64,000 nucleotides of DNA from Myoxocephalus aenaeus (GCA_038501785.1 JBAMJR010000155.1:12501-76500); one strand, 5' to 3'. Positions 12,651 to 54,099 are shown, counted from the first letter of the stretch. Numbers and translations: made by a program. The notes: generated from the sequence alone by a model not told the origin.

Positions 12651-12725
12651 CAGAATCAGAATCAGAAACCGTTTATTTGCCAGGAATGTTTACACAAACA
12701 AGGATTTTTTCGAGGCGGAAGGTGC
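12650..12725 (-). mobile_element. LINE-type 3' tail with (TCTGAT)n end
   Basis: In minus sense it reads AACATTCCTGGCAAATAAAC, GGTTTCTGATTCTGATTCTG, a polyadenylation-like AATAAA followed by a hexamer tail. A near-identical copy in the opposite orientation lies at 42990-43075. Short tandem tails like this are typical of some LINE clades or their SINE partners; the clade is not resolved. Confidence 0.6.
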
Positions 12726-13635
12726 ATACATTAGACGAGACAAACAACAATCAACAATCAACGACAACAACAGTGCAATGGGTATTAAATCAAGTATAAG
12801 ATAAAGTGCTCAGACAAACAGATAACGTTAATGTAAGTGTATGTTAAGTGGCATGAGTGTTTTAAATATGAAGTGTGCAGGGGAGTGACCGGTAAGAAGA
12901 AAGAAAAGAAAGAAAAATTGTCCTGAAAGAAAAATAGTCCTGGAGTGGAAGCGAACAAGTCCATTACTGTAAATATTAATCCCATTATAATACAATTGTT
13001 TTCAGCTTTGTTTTAAAATAAATATATCAATCAGATCCGTATTCATGTTGCCATTCAGAGAAAACCAGAACCCTTTGGTCTATGTGGAGTACTCTGGACT
13101 TATTCAAGCTCAATGCCTGGAGAATTAGTGTAGTATCATGCGTCTTCCAGCTGATGGAGACATAAACTGTGTTTTCACATGCACGTCTGCGGACAAGGCT
13201 CTCTCTGGAAACATGGTGGAATCGACCCAAAGAGGATTCACAGACATTGGAGTAGCCAATAGCAGCGTTGATATGGCCTCCGACACGAGTTAGGAACACA
13301 TGTCGGACACGGTTTATGTTCATGGCTGTATGACGCGAAGATTATTTATTCTCTTCATCGGCTGATGGTTCAGTAAATTGTTGGTCATAGAGTGATAAGG
13401 CTTATGCTGCTAAAATATATGGTGCCCCAGCTTTCACAATGCCTTATTTGTGTGGATAGCATGAAGTAGCAAAATCGCTCGCAATAATATGCGTGTATGC
13501 ACCATGAGCGTGTTTTTGCTGTGCAGTTTGGTTTTGGTAAAAACAGTTTTTTAGCCGTGCCTCTTCCCATTATGTGGGTGTGCAGAATTAATATGTTGCT
13601 ATAAGTTTATTATTTAAGGTACCGGGTTAAAGAGG

Positions 13636-13945
13636 TATTCATTAATAGTAACAGTATCAGCAGCAGTTGCAGTAGTAGTTAGGTAGAATCAGGAGGAGTG
13701 GTAGTAGTACTTGCAGTAGTAACAGCTGCAGCAGTAATAGTAGTAGAAGTAGTAATAGTATCATTATTAGTAGTAGCAGGTGTAGTAGACACCTGCTGCA
13801 GTAAAACAGTATAGAGTACCAGTATACTAGTAATAGTATCAGTAGTAAGAGGAGTATCAACAACAGTATTCAGAGTATGTGTAGTAGTAGTAGCAGTAGT
13901 AGCAGTAGCAGTAGTAGTAGTAGTATTACTAGTAGCAACAATAAC
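13636..13945. repeat. Imperfect AGT trinucleotide field
   Basis: About 300 bases dominated by AGT/AGC steps with many substitutions (agtagtag, cagcagt). It gives long spurious open frames of one or two residue types on both strands and has no codon character. Confidence 0.9.
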
Positions 13946-14404
13946 AATGTGGAGGAGAGCAACCTCTATCATGTTTTTGACACAGCACACACACATTTCA
14001 CACAATGTTGTTCATGAAGGGTTCCTTACTCCTGCTGCGGTTAAGCTAGCCGCTATACCTGGATCTGGATCCGCCTCCTCTTCCTCCTCTTCCTCCTCGT
14101 TTCCTCTTCACACGTGTTCAAAATGCACAACTTTAACGTTGACGGGAAGTCGTCTCCCTTGCTCCGACGCCTCGGTGCTCTGGGTCACACTGCATGTCTT
14201 CAGTCAACGAGACAACCAGCGCTAACGTTAGCTCGCATTAGCTAGCATTAGCACAAGTAGTGAACAGTGAACCTCTAAACTGACGTGTTTTATTTAACAA
14301 AGTGAACAATTATACTTAATGCACGGAACCCAAAGGAGGCTCCAATAATCTGTAAAAATTATACACAAAAATGAAAATGAGACGATGATGAAATAATGTA
14401 AGGA

Positions 14405-14410
14405 TTTATT
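14405..14410 (-). terminator. glrb: Likely glrb polyadenylation signal
   Basis: TTTATT on the plus strand is AATAAA in the transcript, about 480 bases past the glrb stop. It is the first canonical hexamer I noticed downstream; cleavage would fall near 14390. Confidence 0.45.
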
Positions 14411-14893
14411 CAATTGCTTTACTCTGGTTTACAATATACTTATTCATTTAGTCTTTGTATATTCTTACATACATTTTCTCAAGTCTTACATGTCTTTAAT
14501 TAGTGTTGGCCATTTTGGATCTGTGTACCGTTCACAGTAAAGTGTTTCCAGTAAAAAGCCTGTGTTTCTAATCTCCACAGCAGGGTTTAGTTTATACGCT
14601 GTGCAGCATCACACAGACACACACATGCAGTGCTACCTAATGCTGGGCTTTGAAGGGGATTCAAGGGGATTCGAGGGAACATCCCCACGGTTTAGTGGTT
14701 TTGGTGAATACAGTTACTCCCAGGGACCACAGCGGCCTCCGGAGCTCTGCAAACATGACTCTGAGACAGTACACGTTCAATTTAATATCTGCTTTGTCAT
14801 TTGCAAGTTCAATGCAGTTTCAATATCAGTATGGGGACGGAACGACAGGATGCGAACCACTTTGTTTTCCACAGTGCTCTCCTCCTCTCCCTC

Positions 14894-43411
<28,518 letters not shown>

Positions 43412-45164
43412 GGTACCTAAAACAGAGTAAAACACATGCTACCTGTAACATACAATTCAACAATAACCTTAATAACTTTGGCAACTTTGGCAATTTTTAG
43501 GACCCTGGCATTGAAAGTGAGAGGAATCTTTCGATCATTAGGTCCTGAGCACAAAAGTGCAGAGGCTGAAAGTCCCTGGCACTGAAAGCGCAAAGGACCT
43601 TTAGTTTTTAGGGATTATTATTATTGGGATTAATCACATTTTTAAAGGGATACTCCAAAGTGAACACATCAACACCTGTGAACATTATGAGAAAATACAG
43701 TGATTGAGTTCATGCTTATTTAGCGAGGGTCCATAGCGCCCCCTAATGTGTGAAAGGCCTTAGTTGTGATATAGCTGCTTGAATATTGATGACATTTGGT
43801 ACCCTCACTGCTCCCATAATGACATCATTTGACATATTCTGCATTGTCTTTCATTAGTGCGGCCCACACAAATATTTTTGTTCGCAATCTTTTTCAAACT
43901 CCCCCTACAGGGTTTATTGGCTCTTTATCTAACTCGTTGCAGCTCACGGAAAGTTTAACCGGTGCAGCAGGATTTTATTGTCGCGTGTAGTTAATTTGTG
44001 TTGTGTACCCAACATCCTCATCATGTTCAGACCGGTGCAACTTCTCCACAAAATGTGTTGCCGGCCACGGCGGGGAGGGGGAGGCAGGAATGCCAGCTCC
44101 TGAGGTAAGTATTACATGGGCGGGCTTTGTGTTGTTATGCATCTGATTCTTCTTCCCCAATTTAGCACATGTCAAATTATTGTAATACAATGTAAATGTT
44201 GTGATTTATATGCTCATGTCACATAAGAATGTCACTATACATTATGTTTTCTAACCAGGGACAAGGGTTGTAATTATGAATTAAATATTGCAAGTTAGCC
44301 GTTGCATGGAAACCTACAGTATACACATTTGTATCCTGTGATTGTATCCTGTGATGTACAGTAGTAAAAATACCATAATTATGTTTCATGCATTTTGTTA
44401 TTAATCCCTCATAACATATACAATTGAAAAAAAACTAAAAAAAATGTCTCAAGAGTAATTTGTCTGAAGTTCATATTTTATGATTGATATGTACATTGGT
44501 TATTGTGTATTTGCAGTTGGCTGGCAGGAGAGGAAGGAGGCTCTGTGGAGGAGGAAGCTGGCAGCCACCAAAGTAAAGCTGTCCAGCTCCCAGTTGATGC
44601 AGGCCTCATGTTGCTATGCAGCCGGTGGCAAGTGTTTGTTTTTCATTGCAAGTATGTTGCCAAAAATATGACTGTTATGATATGGTGGTGTTATCATATT
44701 ATAGTATTAATCTGATTTGTTGTCTTTGGCTTCACTGCAGGAAACGGTGGCCAGGCCTGTAAACACAAAGGTCTGTCTCTGAGTAAGCGACTCATGAGGT
44801 AACGCCATTGGCCGGCTGGAGTTTCCCCATTGGTTGTTACTTTACTCAAAGGTGCTTAACCATGTCCTGTGATTATGTTAATTCAGTGAGTATACGATGA
44901 GTATACGAGCAGTAAAGAAAAGTGAAGGTGAGTACCAAACTGTTCTGGTCCACGCACCTCGTGCCAGCTTCAGTATAAATGATGCTAAAGCGTTGTTTGT
45001 ACTCGCCGTAGTGAAGCTAAAGTTTAGCTGCTGACGCCATAAGGCGAGACCCTTCAGAACTGTTTCTGTCTGTTGATGTCTGAACATTTATGTAACAGTA
45101 AAAATAAAAAACAATAATACTATTGCTAATTGAAGAAAAAAATCCTGAAACAAGGCCGTTTTGA

Positions 45165-45610
45165 GGCATGCCAGATGGCGCCGTGGATGGCAGCCTTGGT
45201 GTTGACACATCAGATCATTACCAGAAGGCGCTGTGGTACAGAAGAAGTTATCGGCTGCAGTAACATATTGCTTCGTCGTGTGTGTAACTTTCTCTTTTTG
45301 CCTGATGCTGCTTGCCTGCTTCTGCTGGCCCTACTGCACCTGTCGCTGTGGGCCGACACACCATGTGCGCATGTGGAGCTGAACACTCTCAGGACTGTGA
45401 GTGGGAGTGGACTTCAGGAGCCGCTCCCCTACACTGCCCCCCCATCCTCATTCTAACCAACAATGTGTCTGCTGTGGAAGCCTTCACGTTTCTGGGATCC
45501 ACCATCTCCCATGTGGCTGAAACAAAGGAAGAGGCCTTTCTGGGAGTCCAAAAGCCTGCTATAACTGCACCAACCCCCATCAGGCGTCAACATCTCACCG
45601 ATGAGTGAGA
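45165..45610 (+). mobile_element. Possible LINE fragment
   Basis: The start ATGGCGCCGTGGATGGCAGC resembles fish LINE 5' regions, and a later frame reads NNVSAVEAFTFLGSTIS, similar to the FLG motif after the reverse transcriptase catalytic site. The two ends are joined by an internal deletion if this is right. Confidence 0.4.
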
Positions 45611-46165
45611 TTTGCTTTAAACCAAACAGCTGGTGCCTCATTGGATGAGAAAAGTCCCCGTGACACGGCCATGACGTCACCAAGGCTATAAATCACTGCT
45701 CGCCATGCTCTGTGTCGCCCATGTGACTCAGGTTGCTGAAAGGAGGTGAAAAGAACGGCGGTCGAACAATAAACAATAGAGACAATGGTTAACTTGCCCC
45801 GTGCTCCGCCACTTTGCACTTTAACGTGCAGATGGAAGATCACAGAATTCACAGATTCTTAACGCAGCCAGAGCGCAATCACGGTCACCAATCCTAGGAT
45901 TGGAGAAATTACGCCTCCAAGTTCGAAGAGCACACCAATAACCACAAAGCGATCTCAAGTAAGAGGCTTTTGTCTGGGCAGAGATCGGTCATAGTGTGTT
46001 TGTAACCTTGTTTTTTGTTTGTTTAAGTTAACTGCATTATTCACCGCGCAATTCTGTATTTTACGGACCGCTGAGTCTTTCCAAACTAAACACGTACACA
46101 CACTCACACACACATAAGCCGTTATGCTTATTTCATACACGTATGGCGTGCAAGCGCGGCCTCTG

Positions 46166-46430
46166 AAGGACGACCCCGCTCTACCGAGCAGGGTCGTCCT
46201 TCAATCAGATGATCGGCGGTTTGATCCACGGCTCCGCTAGTCCACGTCGATGTCCTTGAGCAGGACACTTAACCCCAAATTGCTCCCGCATGCTGAGCCT
46301 GCGGTGAGCATGGTAGCTCCTGTCATCAGTGTGAATGGGTGTGAATGATGACGTGTAGTGTTGAAGCGCTTCGAGTGGTCGGAAGACGAAAAAAGATCTA
46401 TACAAGGAGTCCATTTACCATTTATTGCGT
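46166..46430 (+). mobile_element. tRNA-derived SINE with snapback head
   Basis: Head GAGCAGGGTCGTCCTTCAAT, B-box-like GGCGGTTTGATCC, body GACACTTAACCCCAAATTGC and tail AAGCGCTTCGAGTGGTCGG, then CCATTTACCATTT. The first 20 bases are an inverted copy of the head and give a hairpin. Confidence 0.85.
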
Positions 46431-46591
46431 TTTATTCCCCTTTAAATAATTGTGACCTTTGTGGAGTATTTCACTGAGTGATTACTTTATGTGAATACGT
46501 CCGCCTTCGTGCACCCCCCTCTTTTTCCTCTCTCCTCCGCCATTGTCCGCCATCTTGCTCCTTCTCCCTCCTTTGTCTCGCCCCCCTTTTT

Positions 46592-46683
<92 letters not shown>
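46592..46683. repeat. (CA)n microsatellite
   Basis: About 45 units in the 5' intron of glrb. The nearby tract 48648-48713 has about 32 units and lies about 75 bases from the noncoding first exon, on its downstream side in the transcript. Confidence 0.95.
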
Positions 46684-46686
<3 letters not shown>

Positions 46687-48644
46687 TCTCACCGCGTGAT
46701 TGTTTGTTGCTTTTAAATGCTAGTTGTAAAATAGATGTTTGTTGATTTATATTATTGGTTTTAATCAGTAATGTTAAGTAAATGAACTCTGTTATATTTT
46801 TAGCAGCAGTTTTCTGTGATTATTATATGCGTTGTGATAATAGCTGGACGTTATAGCCTGTGCTCGACTTCAAACCTTCACTGTTCACTCTGAATGTGCA
46901 GTAGTACTTTGATTTTTGACATCACCAATCTTGAGACTTTATCTACAGTTTGGTTATTGGTCCCAGGGTTATGCCCCGTTATTGTTAATATACAGTATGT
47001 TAATACTCCTAATGATATTGATAATTTTATTGATGTCAATGATTTAGTTGTCATACTTGCTAATAACCAAACCTCCTGCCAGATCCTAACAGACACCATC
47101 AGGAAAAAAGCCCAGCAGAGGATTATCAACCTGCTTCAGCAGCGGATAATCGTACACAACAACATGTACACTACAACAATCTACGCACAACATGTACACT
47201 AAAACAATCTACGCACAACATGCCATTGGTTCAGCCAAACAGGGCAGGAACAGACGACAGCGGAGAGTCAGGACCGCAGAGGAGACCCGTTCCATCAGGA
47301 CTACTACACCTCCAGAGTCAGAAAATGGCAGGACACATCACTGCAGAGCCTTCCCACCCTGCACACAACCAGCTTCTCACCTCTGGGAGCTGCTACAGAA
47401 CACTGTGGACCCGCCTCTTCCTGCAGGTCGTTACTCACACTGTCAATAACCCTCTGACAATAAAATATTCCCCGCTGCTGAATTAACTGAGTTTTTCTTC
47501 TAATTTGTACATATAATGTGTCATAAATCCTACACACTATATGTACAGTATATAGTAATCTTTACGCATCGCCATCAACATCATCTTTACACATCTTGTA
47601 CATCCATCCTGTATGTGTGCTTCCAGAGAGACGACGAAAAAATATATACAAATTAAAAAAGGAATATTGGCGCACATCCTTGGCCAATAAAGCTGATTTA
47701 CATCAAATGTCAGCCACCCCCGCCTGTTACGACCCCAGCGGGATTTTGAAATGTGATTTTGTTTTGAGTGAGTGCCCTGTCCTTTTTTTTTTTGGGAGGA
47801 TCTGTCAATGTTGGTGCCTTTTTCTGACTGGCTGGAGTCGTGGGTTCGGCTGACTGGTCCGTCACATTCTGACTTTTTAAAGGACAGCAGCGTCGTACTG
47901 TCCTCGGCCCCCCAGACGTGTCATTTAGGGTTAGCCAGCAGACAGATTATTGTCATTGTTGTTTTGGCCTTGGTTCAACCTTGGTGATGTTGTCTCAGTT
48001 TATTGTTCGCTTTACTTATTTGAGTTAAAATAATACATAATTTTTACAACACTGCAATTCGGCATTGAGACTTTTGGTCCCCTCTCAGTGAGGGAATGCT
48101 CTTTATAACTTTTATGTTGCGCATCGACCCTCTCCATGGCGGCTTCACATAAATCAGGGGCTCGTTGGCGAACCCAGGACCCCTCGCGCCGTTTGTTACT
48201 TCCTTCACTGTGCGAAGGTCTGTGACCAAACGCAAGGGTTCATCTGGTTAAGGTACACGCTGTTTCTACAGCCAATAGCCCGGTTTGCAGAATAATTTTG
48301 AGGGAAGCTAGCGGGATAGAGAGAGGGACCGAGGGGGGACGAGAGAGTGTGTGGGTTGGAGGAGGAGGAGGAGGGGGGGCTGGACTGCGGCATTAGAATT
48401 CACTGTCAAGATGTGATGACACAGCTTGCTAAAGCAGTTATATTGTCACACAGACAATGCTCACAGACATTCAGACTCTTTCTCATAGCGGGGAACCTGT
48501 GACAAGTCATCTCAATGTACTGTACTCCACACACACAGGTACGGAACGGGCTCTTACTCTCACATGCACACAAGGACAGGACAGCAAAACCCCAGGAATT
48601 GTCCTTCAGTCTGAGGCAACAAGATCTATTACTCTCTCTCTTTC

Positions 48645-48718
<74 letters not shown>

Positions 48719-48785
48719 GCTGCCGCCCGACTGCATAGAACAGTAAGAGACAGAAAGTGACAATGCATATTTCTTTGATTCTTAC

Positions 48786-48870
48786 CTCTAGAGTGCCGAA
48801 TCATTATTTCTGCTGCAGTACAGGGAGTCCGTGGCTAGTCACTGAGACGCTGTAGCCCGACTGTTTGTCC
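48786..48870 (-). other. glrb: Probable noncoding first exon of glrb
   Basis: On the minus strand the sequence runs to CTCTAGAG|GTAAGAATC, a strong donor, just downstream of a long CT/GA-rich stretch (48871-48925 on the plus strand) typical of TATA-less promoters. No long open frame is needed if this is 5' untranslated sequence, and the ATG exon at 43411 begins with a clear acceptor (TTTTAG, exon top at 43416), so a separate upstream exon must exist. The outer boundary is a guess. Confidence 0.55.
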
Positions 48871-48999
48871 TCTCTCTCTCTCTCTCCCGCTCCCTCTCCC
48901 CCTCTCTCTCTCCCTCGCTCCGCTGTGCTGTCCTGTGTGTGTGTTCCTTTATTTGCACTGATTTATCATCCTATTCCAACTTCCTCTATGCCTGCCTAG

Positions 49000-51165
49000 G
49001 GGGAAGTAGCACAGTACTATTATTGACTCTTCTCTCTTCTTAACAGAATTACTGAAAGGTCTTCATTAATAGGCTGCTTTTTAATGGATATGTTTACCTT
49101 GAGGTGCTACATCAAAAACTAAAACAATATTTTGTTGTATGTTTGCTCCCTATTAGAGAGATTACAGAGGGAGAGATAATTAGAAGAAATTAAATTAATT
49201 TTTTTTTATCAAAACTGCAGTAAGTACAGCCTCCGTCACTAAATTATGTCAACCCCTTTACAGCAAAAATCTGCACTCAAGTTAATAGGCTTCACAATAT
49301 CCATAATACAATACAGATCATAATGCATCATCACTGAGCAGAATACTCTGTGGCATGACTGCATAACTTAAATTAGGTTAACTGAGTGTTGGCTATGTGA
49401 GACCAAAAAGCCTTTGTATGCTGTTTACACCATCACCATCGCTACCAAGTAATGTATTAATATTACCAATACTTTTTATACATTTAGAGGGACGTTATTA
49501 CTGATGTAATGTCCCAAATTAGCTCTTTATATAATTACTTCTCCTTGTCTCTATTTATTACGATATGATGAACCCCAGCTGGCTTGTTGTCTCCTCCCTC
49601 TTTTTCCAGCCTGTTATGAAAGATAATGTTAATCAACAGAAGGTTGGTCTGTGATTTGTTTGACTTTGTGTCTAAACGTCAGTCTTCTATTAACTAGCAA
49701 GGACCACACCATCAAATAGGAGCTCTTTTTTTTTAAAGATTTAGGAAAACGTGATTGAGATGCGAGGCTTAAACTTTGTGTCGCTCATCTGTTTTGTAGG
49801 GAAGCTTCGATAGAGAATTCGCCCAGGCATGACGAACCCCTCAGGACCCTACTCAGAGGAGAGGAGGAGGAGAGAGGAAGAGAAGAGCTGGGAGGGAGCG
49901 GCAATGAATACGGGAGCAGAACAGTAGGAGTGGGTTAGGCAGGTATTTATGGATAGGCAGGATGTGACGCGGTTGAGTAGTGGTCCTGCTCCTGAAGTTC
50001 TGCTAGGTAGCTTCGTTAGGGAATCCATAGTACCCGGCCACAATGGACACTGAATTGAGCAGAGCTGACGTTTTTGTACGATTTAAGAGAATGTGGTGGA
50101 GGTAGCCATTTGTCCTGAACTACGATAAACGGGGATGGCAGGGTTGAAGTGTTGGGATGAGGCGGAGAACTCTGGACATCTGAGGATACCGAAAAAGGCA
50201 AAAAAAATAGAGCAATGTGCAGGTTATTGTATCCGGAGCGGATGGTGTGGATATGATAGCTGCAGGCTCTTTGCATAGAAGATCTTTGAGAGTGATGCTA
50301 TGGATTAGGTTAGACAGCAGAAGTTGGCTGGAGACCAGGCTTAGGCTTCCGCCTAAGAGCTGAGAGAAGTTTATTCCACTAAGGTGCATTTTGATGGTCA
50401 GAATTTTTGATGGCCGAACTAGTGGAAACTCTTTCAAGCTGACCAGTAAAACAAGTTGAGGCTGATGGGTTATGGTGAAGCTCTGGGAATCCATTCGTGA
50501 AATTTGTGGACAATTTACAAGTTGAACGACAGCGTGGAATATGGAGAAGCCGATATTGGATGGGTGTCTGCAAGAGGGCCGATCTTTGCTACGTGGAGAA
50601 CCTACTGGTGTCTGATAGTGAAGGGCATGATGATGGAGCGTTGCAGCTTCCTTTGTTGGTTAGGTCAAGAGTTAAGAGATGGACTTGCTGGACCTACTAC
50701 TTGCTGGAGGCTACTATGGGGTAGAAAAAGGACTTGGCAGGTACTTGCAAGCTCCGGGAGCTGATCTCCAGCGAATCATCTTCCGTCATGGAAACCCCAA
50801 AAACCGGCTTAAGGGGCGGCATCGCTGTACGGACCAATTTGCTGTCGGTCCGTCGGTTGATCATCTTAGAAGACGGTAATACTGTTCCGGTTAGCAAGAT
50901 GGAGTTCGGCACAGGTTGAACTGTCCGGTGAGATATAGTCCAAGAGATGTTGGAAGAAGGGATTGATAGCAGGAGAGAAATAAAATCTCGCTCTTGGGGA
51001 ATGATGCGTCGGGCGAAGTTGAGGTGGCCCGTGAAGGAGAGAACATGAGGTGTACGGGATGATGTTGATGGTAGCCCACTGGGATTAAAGTATGGGCAGC
51101 TAGTTCTGCTGACATGAGCGGCAGGGACTGGTGAAGGTGGGAGCAAGCTACTGCGGTTGCTGGAA
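49000..51165. other. Unassigned stretch beyond the glrb promoter
   Basis: From 49000 to 49850 there is AT-rich sequence with no feature. From 49850 to 51165 the composition shifts and long but unrecognised open frames occur on the minus strand (for example 50697-51242), with no domain, signal peptide or codon bias I can support. The stretch runs into the 31-bp minisatellite and may be part of one larger repeat. Confidence 0.35.
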
Positions 51166-51167
51166 GG

Positions 51168-51350
51168 AGGCATGAGGCACAAGGTACTGGCACCACGGTG
51201 ACAGGAGGCACTAGGTACTGGCACCACGGTGACAGGAGGCACTAGGTACTGGCACCACGGTGACAGGAGGCACTAGGTACTGGCACCACGGTGACAGGAG
51301 GCACTAGGTACTGGCACCACGGTGACAGGAGGCACTAGGTACTGGCGAGG
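51168..51350. repeat. 31-bp minisatellite
   Basis: About six tandem units of 31 bases with the core AGGTACTGGCACCACGGTGA, spaced at exactly 31 bases (51182 onward). Units are nearly identical, so the array is young. There are no spacers. Confidence 0.95.
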
Positions 51351-51359
51351 TGCCTCGCT

Positions 51360-52115
51360 ACGTCAACATAACAAAATTATCTCCATCTACTAGAACTGGA
51401 AATTTCTGGTTATCCTTCTTCCACTCATCTTTTTAACCATATTCCATACATAACCTACATCTCTCCCGATAGAAAAACAAAACTGTCTCCAGGTATTCTT
51501 TTTAGCTGTTTTAATGACGCTTGCGTGCTATGACTCCCTTTCTTTTGTATTCTATTAAATTGTCCACACTCCAGCTATTTCTGAGCTTTCTAAGAGCACT
51601 GTTTCTTTAAGCTGCACTCATCATTCCACCAAGGCACAATTATTGTATTCTCAGTTATCACAGTTTTGGGAATACTTTTAGATGCAGCTTCACTTAACAT
51701 ACTTGTAACATCATTAGTACATTCATCCACACTCCTATCCATTTTAATGTTGCTAGCGAACTCCCTGCAGCGTCCCTTAAACGTGTCCCATTGGGCATTT
51801 TGAAAGCACCATCTGCATATAGGAGTATTTTCTTGAACTCATGTATCAATGTTTATAGTAAATTTTATGGGAAAATAATCACTACCTATGTTCTCATTTC
51901 ATATTTTTATCCACATAACATATTTGCAGAAATAAATGTCAAGTCAATACATGACATCTTATTCCTGTATATATCCAATATTGTTCCTCTAACATTGGTT
52001 ATACGCACAATATTCCTCGTGTCAATCATGTCTTCAATCACTGCACCATTATTATCAGTATGATCACTTCCAAATGAACTACAATGTGCATTGAAATCTC
52101 TACACATTTATCTTA
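51360..52115 (-). pseudogene. I-like LINE endonuclease fragment
   Basis: In minus sense the frame 51907-52107 reads CRDFNAHCSSFGSDHTDNNG and SCIDLTFISANM, the GDFNAH and DLTF motifs of an APE-type LINE endonuclease (the usual G is an R here). The sequence continues in broken frames to 51360 with stops, ending near the minisatellite. The layout suggests the I group, with moderate certainty. Only a fragment; it is dead. Confidence 0.65.
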
Positions 52116-53240
52116 GCTTGCCTCTGACCAGTGATGGTAATGCTACTTAACCAAGGTTAATTATACAGACTGATATAATATATAGACATAATATACATAA
52201 TATATAGACATGATATATACATCTATATTTATGTGTGTATTAAGATGAGTAAATGTATAAATAACTGACGTTATAAGTTAAGATTGCTTAACTAACAGTC
52301 ACTGCGTCACTGTACTCATCAGGATGCACTTGTTCAACACACCATGTTTATGCATATGTAGATTTAGATATTGTTATGATAGCCATGTTGTCTGAAGATG
52401 AGCACAACACATAAGAGCCACAAGGCCAGAGGAGACAGAGAGGAGGTTTGGCTTTCTGCAGGAGGCAATAACCAGCTCCAAGGCAACAGTATGACCACTA
52501 TCAGATGGTAAAATAAATGTGTTCCTATTACTCTTTAGTGTCACTCGAATGCATGACATCCAATTGACCTTGACAAATTGGTAATATGGTATTGCAGATA
52601 ATGTCAACCAGAGTGACTCACTCCAGGCTAAATAGTGAAACGTCACAGTCTGTGGCCTCAGACTGCTGCAGAATTCATGTCGTGCATATTTTGTATGTGT
52701 GTTGCATCTTAAAATGAACTTGCGTTCTCCCTTCAGTTCACTAAATCAGGCTTTAGTCACAGTCTGTCTCTCTGAAGCTTCAATTAGTGGTTAGGAGAAC
52801 CCCAATGATTTGTGTCTCAAATGTATTCATGAAAATACAGGCGTGAAATAACATTTCATATTATACACTGTCCCTATTTTAAATAAGCAAACAAATTTAA
52901 TTTAATTAAATTTGAATGACAGGGATGCTTGTGACATCTGTGTCATTCGGCTGCTTTGGGAGAGGACTTGCAGCACAACTGGTAAGAGCAGCTTAAAGAC
53001 ATGCCCACCTGGCTGCTTTCCCTGTACAGCAGAGACATCCTATGGCCTCAACCCAAAAGCTAATGAATAATATGATTGTGTCACAGATTTCCATGTTCAT
53101 TTTTATATATATATATACTCTCCTGAACACATTGACTTATTACAACATTATATACAGTTAATATTAATGTGTGCTGTGTAATAAATCTCCATACCCTTAC
53201 TGCTATAAATAATGTGGGAAAAAAAGGGTGTAATTTTAAG
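52116..53240. other. Gene-free stretch
   Basis: AT-rich sequence with scattered ATATAT and ATTAAATT runs. I see no gene or recognisable element. Confidence 0.45.
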
Positions 53241-53244
53241 GTTG

Positions 53245-53975
53245 TCACAACACAGATCACAAAGAAGCTGGCTGGCCTGGGAAGGGGGACAGCACTCTGG
53301 ATGACTCCATCGGCGACAATGGAGGTCGGCCAGATCCTCACCAGTGAGCTGACGGTTCTGGAGGGGCGGGACTGGATGCGATGGCCTCTGGTGTGATGGA
53401 GCATCTGTTCCACCGCTGGTGCTGCCTCACATTGACTCCCGCTGCTGCTGCGTGACCGAGGGGTTTCGCACGCTGCAGACCGGGTTTGCAGAGCGGCCAG
53501 ACCGCCACGTACGGCTGCACATCTGGATCTTCATGAGGAGGGCTGCCCCACCGACGCTCATCCCCTCTACCCGACCTCTGTGGGCTGCCTCTCTGCATGC
53601 ATCTTCGAGTAGGATGCATGCAGCAGGCAAAGAGAGAGCAGCTCAGGCAGGAGGGCGCGCCGGCCCTTATTGATCGTCCGGTGGACACGTGAATCGGCAA
53701 GTAGGAGCCACTAGGCATGCGGTAAGGAGGCCGCCATCAACCTCATCGAACGGATGCTGCAGAAGCTTGGGGGGCCACATGGGTAGAGACCTGCTGGACC
53801 TGGAGCACATGGAGCACATTTGTTGTGTGCAGAAACCCCTGCAGTGCATCCAGCGGATAGGCGGCACCATCACCAAGAGGGGCGTCGTCTCCACCAGGTA
53901 CCGCTGTGCCAGAGGGTCCACATTCCTGGAGTCCGTTCGCTGCCACCCGAACAGGTTCCTTCCAGGTTGTTGTCT
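53245..53975 (+). pseudogene. Decayed copy of a fish multicopy family (DUF6729-like)
   Basis: GC-rich sequence in AT-rich surroundings reads, in several frames, ITKKLAGLGRGTALW, GQILTSELTVLEG, RLHIWIFMRRAA and later LEHMEHICCVQKPLQCIQRI and TITKRGVVSTRYRCARGSTF. This order matches a multicopy fish family I remember as lying near DUF6729 proteins; the name is uncertain. Several frameshifts and stops, and a missing middle, make it a pseudogene. Function of intact members is unknown to me. Confidence 0.55.
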
Positions 53976-54099
53976 CTTTCATGTTTTCTATTCGAAATCC
54001 TTTTTATGCCATTTTATTACAGGAATATTCAGATTGTCAAGCAATATAAATGGCAGACAGCTTGTGTCTTGAAGCCCCTCGGGGCCCTCAGCTGATGCT

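Larger units (their letters stand above)
11301..14389. other. Intergenic DNA between the two converging genes
   Basis: This stretch holds the SINE at about 12425-12650, an adjacent LINE-tail repeat, and an imperfect AGT trinucleotide field at 13636-13945. I see no gene in it. Confidence 0.5.

Noticed and set aside
44480..44800. Open frame with WQERKEALWRRKLAATKVK that looked like a gene piece
   Set aside because: No splice structure or recognisable domain, and it lies inside the glrb 5' intron; probably repeat-derived.
46200..46260. B-box-like sequences that could mark tRNA genes, also at 12.47, 35.67 and 41.08 kb
   Set aside because: No cloverleaf can be formed and the bodies continue as SINEs.
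51168..51350. Possible CRISPR-like direct repeats
   Set aside because: The 31-bp units are directly adjacent with no unique spacers, and the genome is vertebrate.
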